DNA of 64,000 bases from Mermis nigrescens. Taxonomy: Eukaryota > Nematoda > Enoplea > Mermithida > Mermithidae. Location of the stretch: the NCBI GenBank assembly GCA_036768485.1, contig JAVLUZ010000650.1:310001-374000 (forward strand). Reading direction: 5' to 3'. Positions 11,701 through 23,707 of the stretch are shown piece by piece (within the stretch, counting starts at the first letter, position 1; each line of letters opens with the position of its first letter). The position numbers and the translations under genes were made by a program. The notes beneath the pieces were generated by a model that was not told the DNA's origin, did no database searches, and worked only from the letters and a program-made list of their open reading frames with translations.

Positions 11701-14700
11701 CTTTAACGTCAACTTTTTTAAAACAAATATATTCTTGGGAGGAAACGTTAAATTTCAGCACCATTTTGTGCAAAGTCTATCTCCAGAAATATCGCAAAAT
11801 TGAGTTTAAAAGCGTGAAATGTTGAAATTTTTATAGCGCTCAGCGCCTAATCCGTGAATGTTTACGTATGCATTTTATTAATAAACGCTACAAAAATGGG
11901 TCAAAAAGCACCGAAATAAGTCGATAAATGCGACTTTACATATCTCGCAAAAAAGACCTCCGAATGACTACTTTATTAAAATTAGCTGTGGCATACATAA
12001 TTTAAAACTCTTTAATCATTATCCAAGACCTTGCATTTGTATATGTGCAAGAAATCATGTACAAAACATACATATGTATAGATGAGTTTTTGCAATGGTT
12101 TTTGTCCATTTTTTATTTAAATAAAAGCATCAGACGCAAAATTATGAAGTGATCTAGTAATCATCCGGAAATAGAGCACATTTTCAGCAATATGATTTAA
12201 GATGATCAACGCCTAATCAAAAATCGGCTTTTTTCCAAGAAAATTGAAAAAACTTAAGAAAATTAGCAATGCACATATAGTCGTTGCAATGCAAATCCAT
12301 CTTTATATACCTTATCTTCTTTAAAGCTTTGCCAATAGCTGATACATACAGACTTATCCGTCAATTTCTTATTTATGTTTGTCTTCCAAAATAGAGGAAG
12401 TTTATATCGTCGCAACTATGAAAAAACTTTTTTGTGAAAAATGAGTTACATGCGTTTTCGATAACTTCAGACCATCGCCTGTACGTTGAAAATTTTCTAA
12501 CCCCAAATCTTAAATATTGAGAAATGGGCATTTATTTGTCACAACGTAAACAGATTTTATACTCCGTATAAAACAGATGCGTTTTTCTCAAAATCGCACT
12601 ACGTGGATGAAACACCTTTTTTCATAGCGACAAGGATATTTGCACTCACGAAATAGAAGGATGCGCATTCAAACTTCTCTCAAATTCCCAAGAAGCTACT
12701 TATATGTACATATTACGTATGTATGTGAAATTCGGAAAGAGTCAAGAATGTTCAAATCAAGACGATAGCCAAGAGAATTCAGGAAATTAAACCAAATTTG
12801 TACACAAATCTGTTGAGGCATAAACATAACGTCTACAATTTTTCAAATCGGTCATTCTTCAAGGGAGGGGGTTAAATGGCTTTTTACTTTCCGTCAAAAA
12901 TTGCAAAAAATCTGAAATATCTTGAGTCAAATTTTTTTAGATTTTTTGTCTATCCACACTTCAAACATTGAAACTAACCTATTAGCACTAACCTATTAGC
13001 ACTGGTGCGAATGAAAATTTTTCCATTAGCATGCAAGGGCTTATGTACATTAGCACGCTAGTTTTTTTACCTGTATAATAGCTATGGTGTCATTGATTAA
13101 TACAGCTCTTTTTGCCAGTACAACTAGATTTATATACCTAAATCGGAAAATTCATGCTAAATCGCAATTATTGTTTTCCTAAAACTCAAAAGATACAGGA
13201 AGCTAACACCTCTCTATCTATTACCAGATCATTAATGATAATGCGATTGCCAGATGCTAATTGAATCTGAAAACAGACGCAACTGCGCTTACGAATTGAA
13301 TGATAAATAGATATAAAGAAGCTAATTTGGTTTTCAAATAACAGATTAAAGTTCGAGGTTATTATAAAGTTCGAAGTTACCATTATTTTGAGCTATAAAT
13401 CTTTAAACAAATAGACAAAATAAATGCATAATCTTTTAAATTGCACAATGCTTGCATAAGTGTGGAGTCTTTAAACCGCGCGCCAGAGGTTAAATAAACA
13501 GTAATCAAGCTACTCGGCGCGAAGCGCAAAAAATGTATGAGGATTTTTGCTGAAAAATAATTTGAAATTACTACATTTTTACTCAAATATGTCTTGATAT
13601 CCGTTAGCACGTCGTAAGAGGTAGTTATTTTCATTGCCCTTATTGTTATTCTTTTCAGGCAGATTAACCATAAATATTCACGAAAAATAAAAATACGACG
13701 AATTATAAGTACTAAAATTTGACATTAAATAGGTAACAAAATTACTCACCCCAGTAAAATCGGTTTACACCCCTCCCCGAGGTTTTAACCATGTCCATGT
13801 ATGAAATTGACGGACTGCTAGACGCGCTGAATTATGTATAAAGAAAATATTATCAGAAATGGACAATTTCGTCACAAAAATGCACTTTTGAATTGATTTA
13901 ATAGCCTTATTCCGTTGAAAATAGCATTTTAAGAGGCTGGAGAAAGATTAAAATGATATTTCTAATTGGTAAAAGAGCATGTCAGGAGTCTAAAACAATT
14001 CTTTAATACATGAAGGTAATTTATATATTTTACACCTCTGTTCACCCCCACCTTGCCTACATATGCTCATTGCTTAAAAACAGACCACCTAAGCAAACAA
14101 TCCAAAATTTGCACTTTACAACCCCAAAATTCCAACAACCCAGAAGAAACTTATTTTCACCAAGTTTCATGTCAAAACTAATTTTTTTATTTCAATTTGA
14201 AATTAAGCTTTATCATCGATCTCGATTCGGTAAACATAGAGTAAAACTAATGTGAATAACTAAGAAACATCTATTATAATTTAATTAAGATATCCTCTCA
14301 ATTAATGAGCTATCGCATTTATTTTATAAACATACTTTGCTTAAATCGCTTTTCAGCGGTCCACGTGCCAGCGTATCGTTCAACGACAAATTTTCTAGAC
14401 TTGAGACAGAAGCATGCTCGATCGTTACAGTAGGGACAGGATGTCGTTTCTTGAAGACTCCGGTCTTTAAAATAGGTAGTCGAGATTCAAATCTGAATTC
14501 AGCACTTTTAAATTAGATAGGGTGAGCCTTGTGTTTACAAAATGCCCTTACTTCTTTAACTGTTTAGCAGGCGGCATGATTGTGCAATAGAAAATAATAA
14601 CGACTAGGCATTATTAACCCTGATTTTCAGCCAAGCAATTCAACATTCTCTAAATTTCCTGTAAGGTAAATTACGAAACAAAGTGAACACTCAGAATCCA

Positions 14701-14865
14701 TTCTAATTTATATATACTTAAGGGCAAGTAAAGATGCAGGTTCAATCCAATCCATAAAAAGATTGCCTTATGCCTATTCTACAGAGTACAGAGACGGAAA
14801 TCGATTTCGCGATTTTGACCCAGCACCCGACCAACAGAATCTAATCCTACATAAATGCACAACAT
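11701..14865. other. no recognised gene
   Basis: About 3.2 kb of AT-rich sequence. Short ORFs (for example 13,383-13,634) show no domains. A short duplicated CTAACCTATTAGCACT lies near 12,978-13,003. Confidence 0.35.
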
Positions 14866-14869
14866 GAGA

Positions 14870-15545
14870 ATTCTAGAGAGTGAAATTTCAACGAATTTTT
14901 TTGGGTCCAACAATGATTAAAACGGAAAAAAATCAGAAACAATCGAATTGAACAAAATATAAAGTCAAAAAATGAGTGGGTATATGGCGCGAAGCATCAA
15001 AAATCTGACACTTTTGAGCAAATAGATGATTAAAAACGCTAAAAACAGCATCTTTTCTTCCAATTTTTTGGAGTTTCGGAAAATCGCGAATTCCTGGAGG
15101 AGGGGTTAAAAATTTTCTGATGGGGCAAAAACCTATCTGGGACTTACCCCATACATGAATTGGGAGCTTAACGGTACCCCTAGAAATATTTTTCCCTTCC
15201 CTCCCCCAGAATTCTCGATATTCCGAAAGTTTCGAAAATTTTGCTAAAAATTCGTGGAAAAGGTGGTTTTTTAAGTGTTTTTAGCTATATATTTGCTCAA
15301 AATGTCAAATTTTCGGCGCTTCGCGCCATATACTCATGTTTTGACTATATTTGTTCAATTTATTCAACTGTTATCGTTTTTTCGAAATTGTTTTGTTTTC
15401 TATGCTTCAGAAAGATAGAACATTGTCAGAAACGCCAAAAAACGATGTTTTTGACGCGTAACCGCCATTTTTGGCCCCAAAAAAACACTCTAAAATTCCA
15501 TCCTATCCCCAGAATTTCTAAGCTGTGCGTGTCTGGTTATCATTT
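14870..15545. repeat. R2 foldback pair
   Basis: Two R2 copies lie head to head: 14,870-15,130 inverted relative to 15,180-15,545, with a short centre near 15,150. The RNA would form a long imperfect hairpin. Confidence 0.6.
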
Positions 15546-16336
15546 AGGTGATTTCGTTCCACCAATTCAAAATCAGTCCCCGCAAAAACCGCCAGACTGA
15601 ACCCCATAATTGAATTCCTGGCATTTTTCATGATTTTTTTGGATTTTCGCTTCATCTGAAGTCCAAAGAATTTGGTTGCTACCATGCATGCTTAACAAAA
15701 GCTACTACTTAAGCAGAGCAGATAATGCACATGACAATTTCCCAGAGCGATCAAGCCAGCCTTAGAATTAGTCGTCAAAAAATGCAGTAAAATAGTTCAG
15801 GTGAAACTAGCAGCAAAAAGTTAAGGAAGCGTCGAAAAATTTTAAATATTTCCTACTTACCTTTCTAGAAATAATCTAGTTTTATAATAAAAATCAGGTC
15901 TCTTTCAACAATGTAGGAAGTGAATCAAGCCCAAAATTTTTCCATACTGCAAGATTTCGGTTTATCTTTAACCAAAAATGAGGAAAACCAATTATTAGGA
16001 ACATTATTTGACTTTCTTCTTTACATATGGCGAATGGCTAAGGCCAAAGAATGACGAAGAACCGTGCGCCCACGGTTATCAGATCAAAAGTTCATAAACT
16101 ATCAAGACTGTTCAGAAACGCTAGAAAAACTTGTTTTGGGTGTCCGAAAAAGTACCACGGTGTGGTTTAAGCATAGGGTCCGAAACTATCAAAAGCCCTA
16201 GAGAAAAATTTCATCCGTCTATGATTGATGTTACAAAAGCTATGGGTTTCGTTAAGTAGCCTCTTCTCGACCTAAGCAAGCATCTCCTCGACCTAAGTAT
16301 TTAAAGATTCAAACAGCTGAATGCAGAATTACATGT
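15546..16336. other. no recognised feature
   Basis: No supported gene or bounded repeat. Confidence 0.35.
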
Positions 16337-16496
16337 AGATACCTAAGCATCTATACGTCGACCTAAGCATCTATACATACATCGACCTAAGCATCTATAC
16401 ATTGACCTAAGCATCTATACATCGACCTAAGCATCTATACATCGATCTAAGCATCTATACATCGACCTAAGCATCTATACATTGACCAGGAGCAAC
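16337..16496. repeat. 20-bp minisatellite
   Basis: Seven to eight units of about 20 bp, consensus GACCTAAGCATCTATACATC, with small insertions. A looser GACCTAAGCA-type prefix starts near 16,270. Confidence 0.85.
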
Positions 16497-16523
16497 CTCG
16501 ACCTAAGCAGCTTAAAACACCTT

Positions 16524-16712
16524 TTCAGGGCACTGATTATTGGCCAAAGTTGGCCCCGAATTTTTCGTTAAAGGCCAATATTGGCCAATAACAAGTGCAT
16601 TAAAGGCCAATATTTGCAAGATTTAAAATTCTTAAAAAGCTTCACATCCGTGAGTTTCAAGTCCCGTACTTTCGTGTTAGTAAACTCATGCGCGCACAAT
16701 GCGCCATACCAA
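16524..16712 (-). mobile_element. tRNA-like SINE with TTGGCCAA tail, copy 1
   Basis: Inverted relative to 21,325-21,523. The head is the degenerate reverse complement of the tRNA-like box pair seen there; the tail has repeated TTGGCCAATA blocks and ends at GGGCACTGATTATTGGCC. Confidence 0.6.
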
Positions 16713-16926
16713 AATTGTGATCAGAAATCAGAAGAATAATACTAATGCTATCTCTTATATACAGTATAGGCAGTTGCTATTTTTGTAAGAAACAGATTGT
16801 TCATCTTACTCAGTGAATTAGTGAATTGATGCAAAAAAAGTTCCCAATTTGTCAATTATTGTTACCTATATACTAACCTATATATACAACTCCAAACAAA
16901 ATCATTACACAAAATATGTACATACA

Positions 16927-18098
16927 CAGGCCCATATCCAGGATTTTATTTGGGGGGGGATCGAAAATTTTTGAGACCAGATATCTCGAGAACCATTAGG
17001 AGATAGGCGAAAATAAAGACAGTTTTGAGCGTATCTTGGCGAGCTCTATACAACGGTGAAGAAAAATTTCAACAAAAAAATTAAAAAAATTTTCACTTTA
17101 TTTCATTTTGATATACAGCAAATTTATCATTTAAGCTGATTTCTCATCACCTAATCGGCAAATTATTTCTTATCTCTTGCCTTTGTACTTAATCATTGTG
17201 CTTTACAGAGAAAAACAATACGGATAATTAATAATTCGGCGTGAAGCGCCAAAAAAATTGACATGCTCTGCATATCAACCTCAAATTTGAGCGGTTTTGA
17301 ACGGACTAGAAGACAAAAAAACATGTATAAACAATAGATACGGCGCGAAGCGCCGGAAAAATTTAATGTTTCCCATGTCATAACTCAAATTTGAGCTGTT
17401 TTGAGTGAGCTAGAAGGCAAAAACTATAACTAAACAATGAATCCGGCGCACAGCGCTAGAAAAAAATTGACATGCTCTCTATATCTAACTCTAATTTGAG
17501 CGATTTTTAGCGGTTCAGAAGACAAAACTATACGTAAACAATAAATCCGGCGCGAATCGCCGGAAAATTTTGAGTTTACTAGCTCAAAAGTACGCTAAAA
17601 ACCTGTTTAGGCACTGTTTCAGACGCACTTCGCAAATTTTTCATTTTTCCCTTCGGAGGACCCTTGAGAGAAACAAAAATTTTTTCCCCATTTTGGGGGG
17701 GGCAGGCCCCCCGCCCCCTGGATACAGGCCTGTTCCCATGTCATAACTCAAATTTGAGCTGTTTTGAGTAAGCTAGAAGGCAAAAACTATAGCTAAACAA
17801 TGAATCCGGCGCAAAGCATTAGAAAAAAATTGACATACTTTTTATGTCTAAGTCAAATTTGAGCGATTTTCAGCGGTTTAGAAGACAAAACCTTACATAA
17901 ACAATAAATCTGGCGCAAAGCGCCGGAAAATTTTGTGTTCTCTAGCTCAAAAGTATGCTAAAAACCTGTTTTGGCGGTGTTTCAGACCAACTTTGCCAAT
18001 TTTTCATTTTTCCCTTTGAGGGACCCTTGGGAAAAACAAAAAATTTTTCCCATTTCGGGGGGGGGGCAGGCACCCCCCCTGCCCTGGATACGGGCCTG
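16927..18098 (+). mobile_element. R8 hAT-type element with internal tandem duplication
   Basis: It starts CAGGCCCATATCCAGG and ends CCTGGATACGGGCCTG. Flanks TACATACA (16,919-16,926) and TACGTACA (18,099-18,106) are a 7/8 duplication. Positions 17,368-17,732 are repeated as 17,733-18,098, each ending in the terminal repeat. Inside, about 115-bp direct repeats each carry a CGGCGCGAAGCGCC palindrome followed by CTCAAATTTGAGCTGTTTTG. No transposase is encoded. Confidence 0.8.
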
Positions 18099-18130
18099 TA
18101 CGTACATATAAAGGTACCTATACCTAAGTA

Positions 18131-18366
18131 TCTATAAACCTTCACATGAAAATTTTCAGCAATCTAACGAACAACTACAAATTTAGGTATGTATGTATTG
18201 TAAGCAGATTATTGAAATAAAATTTTACACAGTAAAACTTTATGCTTATCAAATGCTACGCTCTATATTAAGATCGCTATACTTCAGTTTAAACCACTTT
18301 TGTAATCAATTTACATTCGCTCTAAGATTGTATTTCATGCGCAAAAGCTTGTAGAGACAGACTATA
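18131..18366. mobile_element. T1 TA-flanked MITE, degenerate
   Basis: It resembles 20,355-20,591 throughout (AAAATTTTCAGCAATCTAACG; TTTTGTAATCAATTTACAT) and ends at AGACTATAG. The left terminus is eroded. Confidence 0.55.
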
Positions 18367-18843
18367 GATAGGTGTACATTAGGGATGTTCCGGTTCCAGG
18401 TTTTTCAAAAAAATTGGTTCCGGTTCTTGGAAAACAAGAATTTCGGTTTCGGTTCGGTTCTTGCGTAAGTTGGAACTGTCGGTTCCAGTTCCAGTTCCGG
18501 TTATTCAACTAGAGAACCGTCGGTTCCAGTTCCGGTTCTCGGTTCCTGTGTTAAAGTATGTACGCTCTTGATAGCTTGATTTCATCAAAACATGTGATAA
18601 TGTAATCGAAAGATAAATTTTTCAGGAAGTCGTTTCTATCTGGCAACTGCACGTTCAAATAAGTTTTGCGTCTAGTTGACAATTTACTTATAAATCACTG
18701 AATATTATCTATGTGTTTCTTAATTGGAGGCTTATACGAAATCGAAATGCTTAATTCATGATGAAGATCTGCTGCAATGGTGGAAGAGAAGTCAGAAGAA
18801 TTTGCCGATTATCAGCGTTTATAGCTAAGCAGTATCTTGCAGC

Positions 18844-19900
18844 CAGTGGCGGATCTAGGATTTTCCTAAGGGGCAGTATCCAAACTTTTCCAAAAACAGT
18901 CGAAAATAGGTCCAAAAATTTGCCCTTAACGTGCAAAACAGCGTTTTTTTGGCGTTTTACAATGTATACTTTTACATTAAATCACATTTGACGCAATATT
19001 TTTTCTTAAAATTTTAAAATTTCAGACAATTTTGTGCTAAAAATCACTAAAATTCTTTGACTTAATCAGAATTCTGGTGCGATGCAGTTTTTTTGTACAA
19101 GGTCCGTTTGACATGTACAAAGATGATCCCCAAAAGTCTTTGTACATTGTGAACACAAAAATGTTTGGGTACTATAATATGATACAGTAGCGATTTTAGT
19201 GTGGTAAAAACAGAGTTGTTCGACTTTTGGTAGTGTATTTCAGCTAATTTATGGGTTTCTAAGGGGAAAAATCACTAAGAATCGTCTTAAAACGGCGCGA
19301 AGCGCTAAAAATTTGACATTTTTCCTTTTGAAATGCAGTTTCTGCCATTATAAATATAAATAGAGCACAAAATCAGTCATTTCGACGCAAAGCGCCGCAA
19401 ATTTCTGCGAATTTTAGACCTTTTTAGTAATTTTTGTCTCTCCAAAAATCTTCGTACATGTACAAAAACGGTTCCGAAAAGTCTTTGCACATCGGGAAAA
19501 ATATTTGCCGAATACAAAAAACCGTGGCGCGAAGTGCGGAAAATTTTGTGAGATTAAGACGGATAGACGTCAAGAAGCATGATGTACAGCTTGATTTACT
19601 GTATTTATAGCATTTGATGTGAAACATCAAAATTTTTAATTGAAAATAGAAGAAAACTATGCAAAAATAGCTGTTTCTGCTGCTAAAATTGTTTTAAAAG
19701 CTACATGAACAGAAAATGGCTTCCAGGTGGCCAAGAAATGTCATTAATAGGTATCATCTGGCGCGTAGCGCCGAAATAAGTTGAAAAATTATGGTCACTG
19801 AGGGCCAAAAAATAATTGCGAATTGTATATCCATTCTTTATCTCGCCAAATATTTTTGGCAAATGGAGGCGGCCCCTCGCCCCCTTAGGATTCGCCTCTG
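18844..19900 (+). mobile_element. R7 hAT-type element, middle layer
   Basis: It runs from CAGTGGCGGATCTAGG to GGATTCGCCTCTG. Flanks CTTGCAGC and CTTTCAGC differ at one position. It is the longer relative of the 150-187-bp copies at 42,723 and 38,692. The interior is enlarged by an R1 insertion. Confidence 0.8.
19085..19526 (+). mobile_element. R1 hAT-type MITE, inner layer
   Basis: 442 bp from CAGTTTTTTTGTACAAGG to AAAAAACCGTG, with GTACAAAGA motifs near both ends. Flanks GTGCGATG and GCGCGAAG match weakly. It is the youngest insertion of this nest. Confidence 0.75.
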
Positions 19901-20354
19901 CTTTCAGCGCCAGCTACAAGAGTTCCATCGGAAGAGCTGTTCAGTTGCACTGAAATCAGTTACGACCCTCTCAGAAACAGGCTACATGGCTAAAAAGCAG
20001 AACGATTGTTATTTTTAAAATATAATTTACGCGGAACAATACTAAGTTTTAGTCTGTAAACTTCTGGGTAATAATAGGTTGAATTGCTGCTCCATGTCTT
20101 CACTAAATTTTATGAAGTTCGATTTTTAACTCTAATTTTAAAAAACCAATAACTGACTCCGAAAAGATCGGTTCCGGTTCCGATTCTTAGAAAATCAAAA
20201 AATCGGTTCCGGTTCCGGTTCCTAGAATATCAAAAAATCGGTTCTCGGTTCCGGTTCCGGTTCCAAAAAAATGGTCGGTTCCAGCCAGTTCCGGTTCCGG
20301 TTAAACGGCACATCCCTAGTGTACATATGTACATGTATGTATAGGTACAATCTA

Positions 20355-20591
20355 TAGTCTATTTCACGAAACCTTGTGCACGGAAATCAATTTTCAGCAA
20401 TTTAACGAGAAGCTACAAAAGTGGTTTCTAGGCAGCTTACTGTAATGCAATTTTGCACGGTAAAACTTCATATGTTTGTCAATCTCTGTTTACAGTATCG
20501 CGATTGCTGCTTCAGTTTGAAACGCTTTTGTAGTCAATTTACATCGTCCGAAAAATTGTTGTCCATGCACAAGGTTTCGGGAAATAGACTA
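20355..20591. mobile_element. T1 TA-flanked MITE
   Basis: The inverted ends TAGTCTATTTCACGAAACC and GGTTTCGGGAAATAGACTA are flanked by TA on both sides, as for Tc1/mariner-type insertions. Relatives are at 27,491 and 32,358. Confidence 0.75.
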
Positions 20592-20705
20592 TAGAAAGAT
20601 CATCGATATTCGCTCGATACATGCATCTGCCGGCAGCAGAATCGAACTGACACGTCAGACTATTGGGATTGGCTGCTTTGCCCACTTTTGCATGTTCGTA
20701 TTTGC
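20592..20705 (-). mobile_element. possible tRNA-derived SINE fragment
   Basis: On the minus strand GGGCAAAGCAGCC is followed about 30 nt later by a B-box-like GTTCGATTC, resembling a tRNA-derived promoter. No cloverleaf can be drawn with confidence. Confidence 0.35.
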
Positions 20706-20778
20706 GTGTACAGTAACCAAATTTAGTAGGTATGGAGGTACCTACTTACATAAGCATGTATGTAGGGTATCTTAAATG

Positions 20779-20885
20779 CATACCTGGGCATGGGGTTCGG
20801 AGGGTATGCACCCCCCAAAAGGCAAAATACCCAACGAAAAATGGCAAAAACCCAGCTACACCCCCCAGAATTTCATTTCAGTATC
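20779..20885 (+). mobile_element. R5 fragment
   Basis: It starts CATACCTGGGCATGGGG and continues with GGTATGCACCCCCCAAA, the left end of R5. The right half is missing. Confidence 0.5.
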
Positions 20886-21324
20886 AAAGATCATAATGCA
20901 ACCTGATATTCTATAGAATATACCTATTTGCTGTCGCATTAGTATAAAACACTTCTGTAGCCGCTTTAAACTTTTCAAAACACCCTCGATCAATGAAACA
21001 CACTATAGTTGCGTAGGTACCTTTAAACGTACCTATTGTCCTGCTACATAGGTAGGTAACCTCTACCTAGCTATTTTAAATCGCATATATACTGGCATGG
21101 CATTAGAATATTTATGCACACATGTACGTACATATGTATTTATGTAGGTACATATGTAGGATTTTGCAATATGTAAGGCAAACCAACGACAATTAGAAAT
21201 ACCTACCATACAATTCAAACTACATAGGCATAAAAGATAGGATAAGCAATCTCTTTCAAACAAAAAATAGCAACTGCGTATACTGTATATAACAGATAGC
21301 ATCAGTATCATTCTTCAGAATCTT
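20886..21324. other. no recognised gene
   Basis: It contains TACCTACATATGTAC-type low-complexity sequence and no supported coding sequence. Confidence 0.35.
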
Positions 21325-21523
21325 GATCACAATTTTGCTATGGCGCAGTGTGCACGCGTGAGTTTACCAACACAAAAGTACGGGGTTCGAAACCCACGGA
21401 TGTGAAGCTTTTTAAGAATTTTAAATCTTGCAAATATTGGCCCCTAATGCAAGCGTTATTGGCCAATATTGGCCTCTAACAAAAAATTCGGGGCCAACAT
21501 TGGCCAATAATCAGTGCCCCTAT
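21325..21523 (+). mobile_element. tRNA-like SINE with TTGGCCAA tail, copy 2
   Basis: The head has an A-box-like TGGCGCAGTGTG and about 35 nt later a B-box GGTTCGAAACC, the internal promoter spacing of tRNA-derived SINEs. The tail has TTGGCCAATATTGGCC blocks and ends ATTGGCCAATAATCAGTGCC. An inverted relative sits at 16,524-16,712. Confidence 0.65.
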
Positions 21524-21734
21524 TCAGATATACTAAGCCTAAGCCTAAGTATAATAGAAGCAAAAACTTAGATTTTCATATATCTTATCAAGCAAAATCG
21601 AAAAACACATGAAAAAAATATGAAAATTTTTAAGGTTTCAAAATTTCGAACAGGTTTTCACGCCTTTTTCTCTTTTTCTCCTTCATTGCAATGCGATGCT
21701 TCCTTCCGTACTTTCTTTTTTTGAAGTTCGCACT

Positions 21735-21926
21735 TAGAATAGTTTATTGGCTGAATTACATGGACAAGACATGTTACAACAAATACCAATACAACAATGC
21801 AAAGAATTTTTAAATGAGCAATTTTAGGGAAGAAATTGTCAATAAATGCAAAAAATAACGCGAAATAAGTGAGTTGGTATGTAAGTAAAGCCAAGGCGTA
21901 CAGGCAGTGCACTTACATACGCCCCT
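21735..21926 (-). mobile_element. non-LTR retrotransposon 3' UTR
   Basis: Read on the minus strand, this continues the reverse-transcriptase ORF of 24,443-24,998 across the hAT insertion: the codons after the last shared Gly-Arg become Met-stop. An AATAAA polyadenylation signal lies in it (minus strand, near 21,745). The end of the element is not sharp. Confidence 0.65.
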
Positions 21927-22439
21927 CCAGTGATCGGACCGAGCCTCGGCCTCGGCCTTGGCCTCGGCAAGCCTCGGCGTTTTGGAGCCTCGGCCTCGGC
22001 GCCGAGGGCGAAGCTAAAAAGTGCCGAGGCGCCGAGGAAAATCAAATTTGAATAAGTTTAATATGTCCGTTGAATATTAACTATTTAGAATGCATCTGCA
22101 GTACAAAGACTATTTTTTACCTATAGACTTTTCTTGTGGTTTTAGTCGCGTACCCAGTTACACAAAAATACATACAGCAAAGTGCCAATTTATTATTCAT
22201 GTGATGACTAAGTTTTAATTCTCATTCTTGCTACATGGATCGGAACACACATTCCCGAAGGGAGGGGTGAGGGGTGCAAGACTCAAGTCACTGTCAGACG
22301 ATTTTTGGTGAAAACCTTTTGAATATTTTTGAACCTAATTTTTACTGTGGCAAAAGTGCAGCTAACTATTAAAATTTCCCGAAGTGATACAGTATTTTTG
22401 AATGTAAGCAAGAATAAATAGACAAACTGTCACTATAAA

Positions 22440-22800
22440 ACATGCATGTAACAGCTCAAAATTTTCGGGAGAGGCTCACGTGGCATACATCTAATGGCTA
22501 GAAGTTTCGGGTGGGGGATTAGCAACTCCGCAAATTTTCGCCAAAAATGGGGAGGGTGGGTCAAAATTTTCTGACGTTGGAGGGAAGGGTTGGGGAGAAC
22601 GTCCAACCCTGGGTGGGTGGGGAATTCCCCAAAGCCCTTCCTGTTACATGTATGGCTTTCGGCCATTTTATAGGAGAGGGCGTACATGATTACGAATTTT
22701 CGGCCGAAAATCGCAAAAACGCACCTAAAAATGGCCAATAAATGCAGAGTTTTGCCAAAATCAATTTCGGCTCGTGCATTTTTGGAGCCATTTTTATACA
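22440..22800. repeat. R3 dispersed repeat inside hAT-like copy 2
   Basis: Reverse complement of the R3 sequence in copy 1; carried with the element. Confidence 0.55.
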
Positions 22801-23318
22801 ATGTTAAAATACTTTCTTGGACAAAGTGATATTAATTATATCGTTTTTCAAAAATTTTTACAAAATTTCGAAAAATTTTCGGCGCTTAGCGCAAAATATC
22901 GCTAATATACTGTATTTAGATTGAAGCAGAGGCATTAAACACTCAAAAGTCCAATTTTTGTGTAATCTAGGCATCTTTATGCAGATTTAAATATCTTTTG
23001 TATCCATTTATACTGTTTTTAAAAATTTTTATGCAAAACAAGTACTATTTAATAACTCAGCACATTTAGCCGTTAAAAGATAAAATTGACTAATTTATCC
23101 TGATGTTGCATTGGATTTCTAAGCACAGTAGGGCTTGTTACAAGATTTAATTGGCATATTACAATATCTGTAATATTTCTGACTTTGTAGTACAAGTTGT
23201 TTTAGCTTTCTCACTCAAGTTTTATGTGTAAATTTCATCAAAAGCTCATTAAAATTTCGGCGCTTCGCGCCAAATAATCTTATGAACTATATCCAGGCCG
23301 AATTATCACATTTAGGAC

Positions 23319-23707
23319 CACGGTTTTTTGTATTCGGCAAAGATTTTTCATAATGTACAGAGACTTTTCAGGACTATCTTTGTACATGCACAAAGATTTT
23401 TGGAGAGACAAAAACTGTAAAAGGTACAAAATTCCTGAAAATTTTCGGCGCATCAGTAATTGTCTGTCCTATATATCTTCAAAATAGTAGAATTTGCATT
23501 TAGAATGGAAAAAAATGTCAAATATTCAGAGACCCAGAAATTCGCTAAGATACGCTACCGAAGGACAAAAACCCCAGTTTTACCACACTAAATCGCTACT
23601 GTACCATACTATAATAGTACACAACAATTTGCATGTACAAAATGTTCAAAGACTTTTGGATACCATTTTTGTACATGTAAAAAGGTATCTTGCACAAAAA
23701 AACACTG
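23319..23707 (-). mobile_element. R1 hAT-type MITE (nested in copy 2)
   Basis: It starts CACGGTTTTTTGTATTCGG and ends AAAAAAACACTG. The 8-bp duplication TTTAGGAC is perfect (23,311-23,318 and 23,708-23,715), which fixes the family's ends. It corresponds to 681-1,063 in copy 1. Confidence 0.9.

Larger units (their letters stand above)
18380..20318 (+). mobile_element. hAT-type element, outer layer of a three-level nest
   Basis: Ends are TAGGGATGTTCCGG and CCGGTTAAACGGCACATCCCTA, and both ends have long GGTTCCGGTTCC tracts. The 8-bp duplication GTGTACAT is perfect (18,372-18,379 and 20,319-20,326). No transposase is seen. More than half of the interior is a later insertion. Confidence 0.88.

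Noticed and set aside
11256..11825. 189-aa ORF
   Set aside because: It spans an R1 MITE; the same sequence is disrupted in other copies, so it is not a conserved protein.
16337..16496. Regular 20-bp repeats resembling a CRISPR array
   Set aside because: Units are contiguous with no unique spacers, and the setting is eukaryotic. It is a minisatellite.
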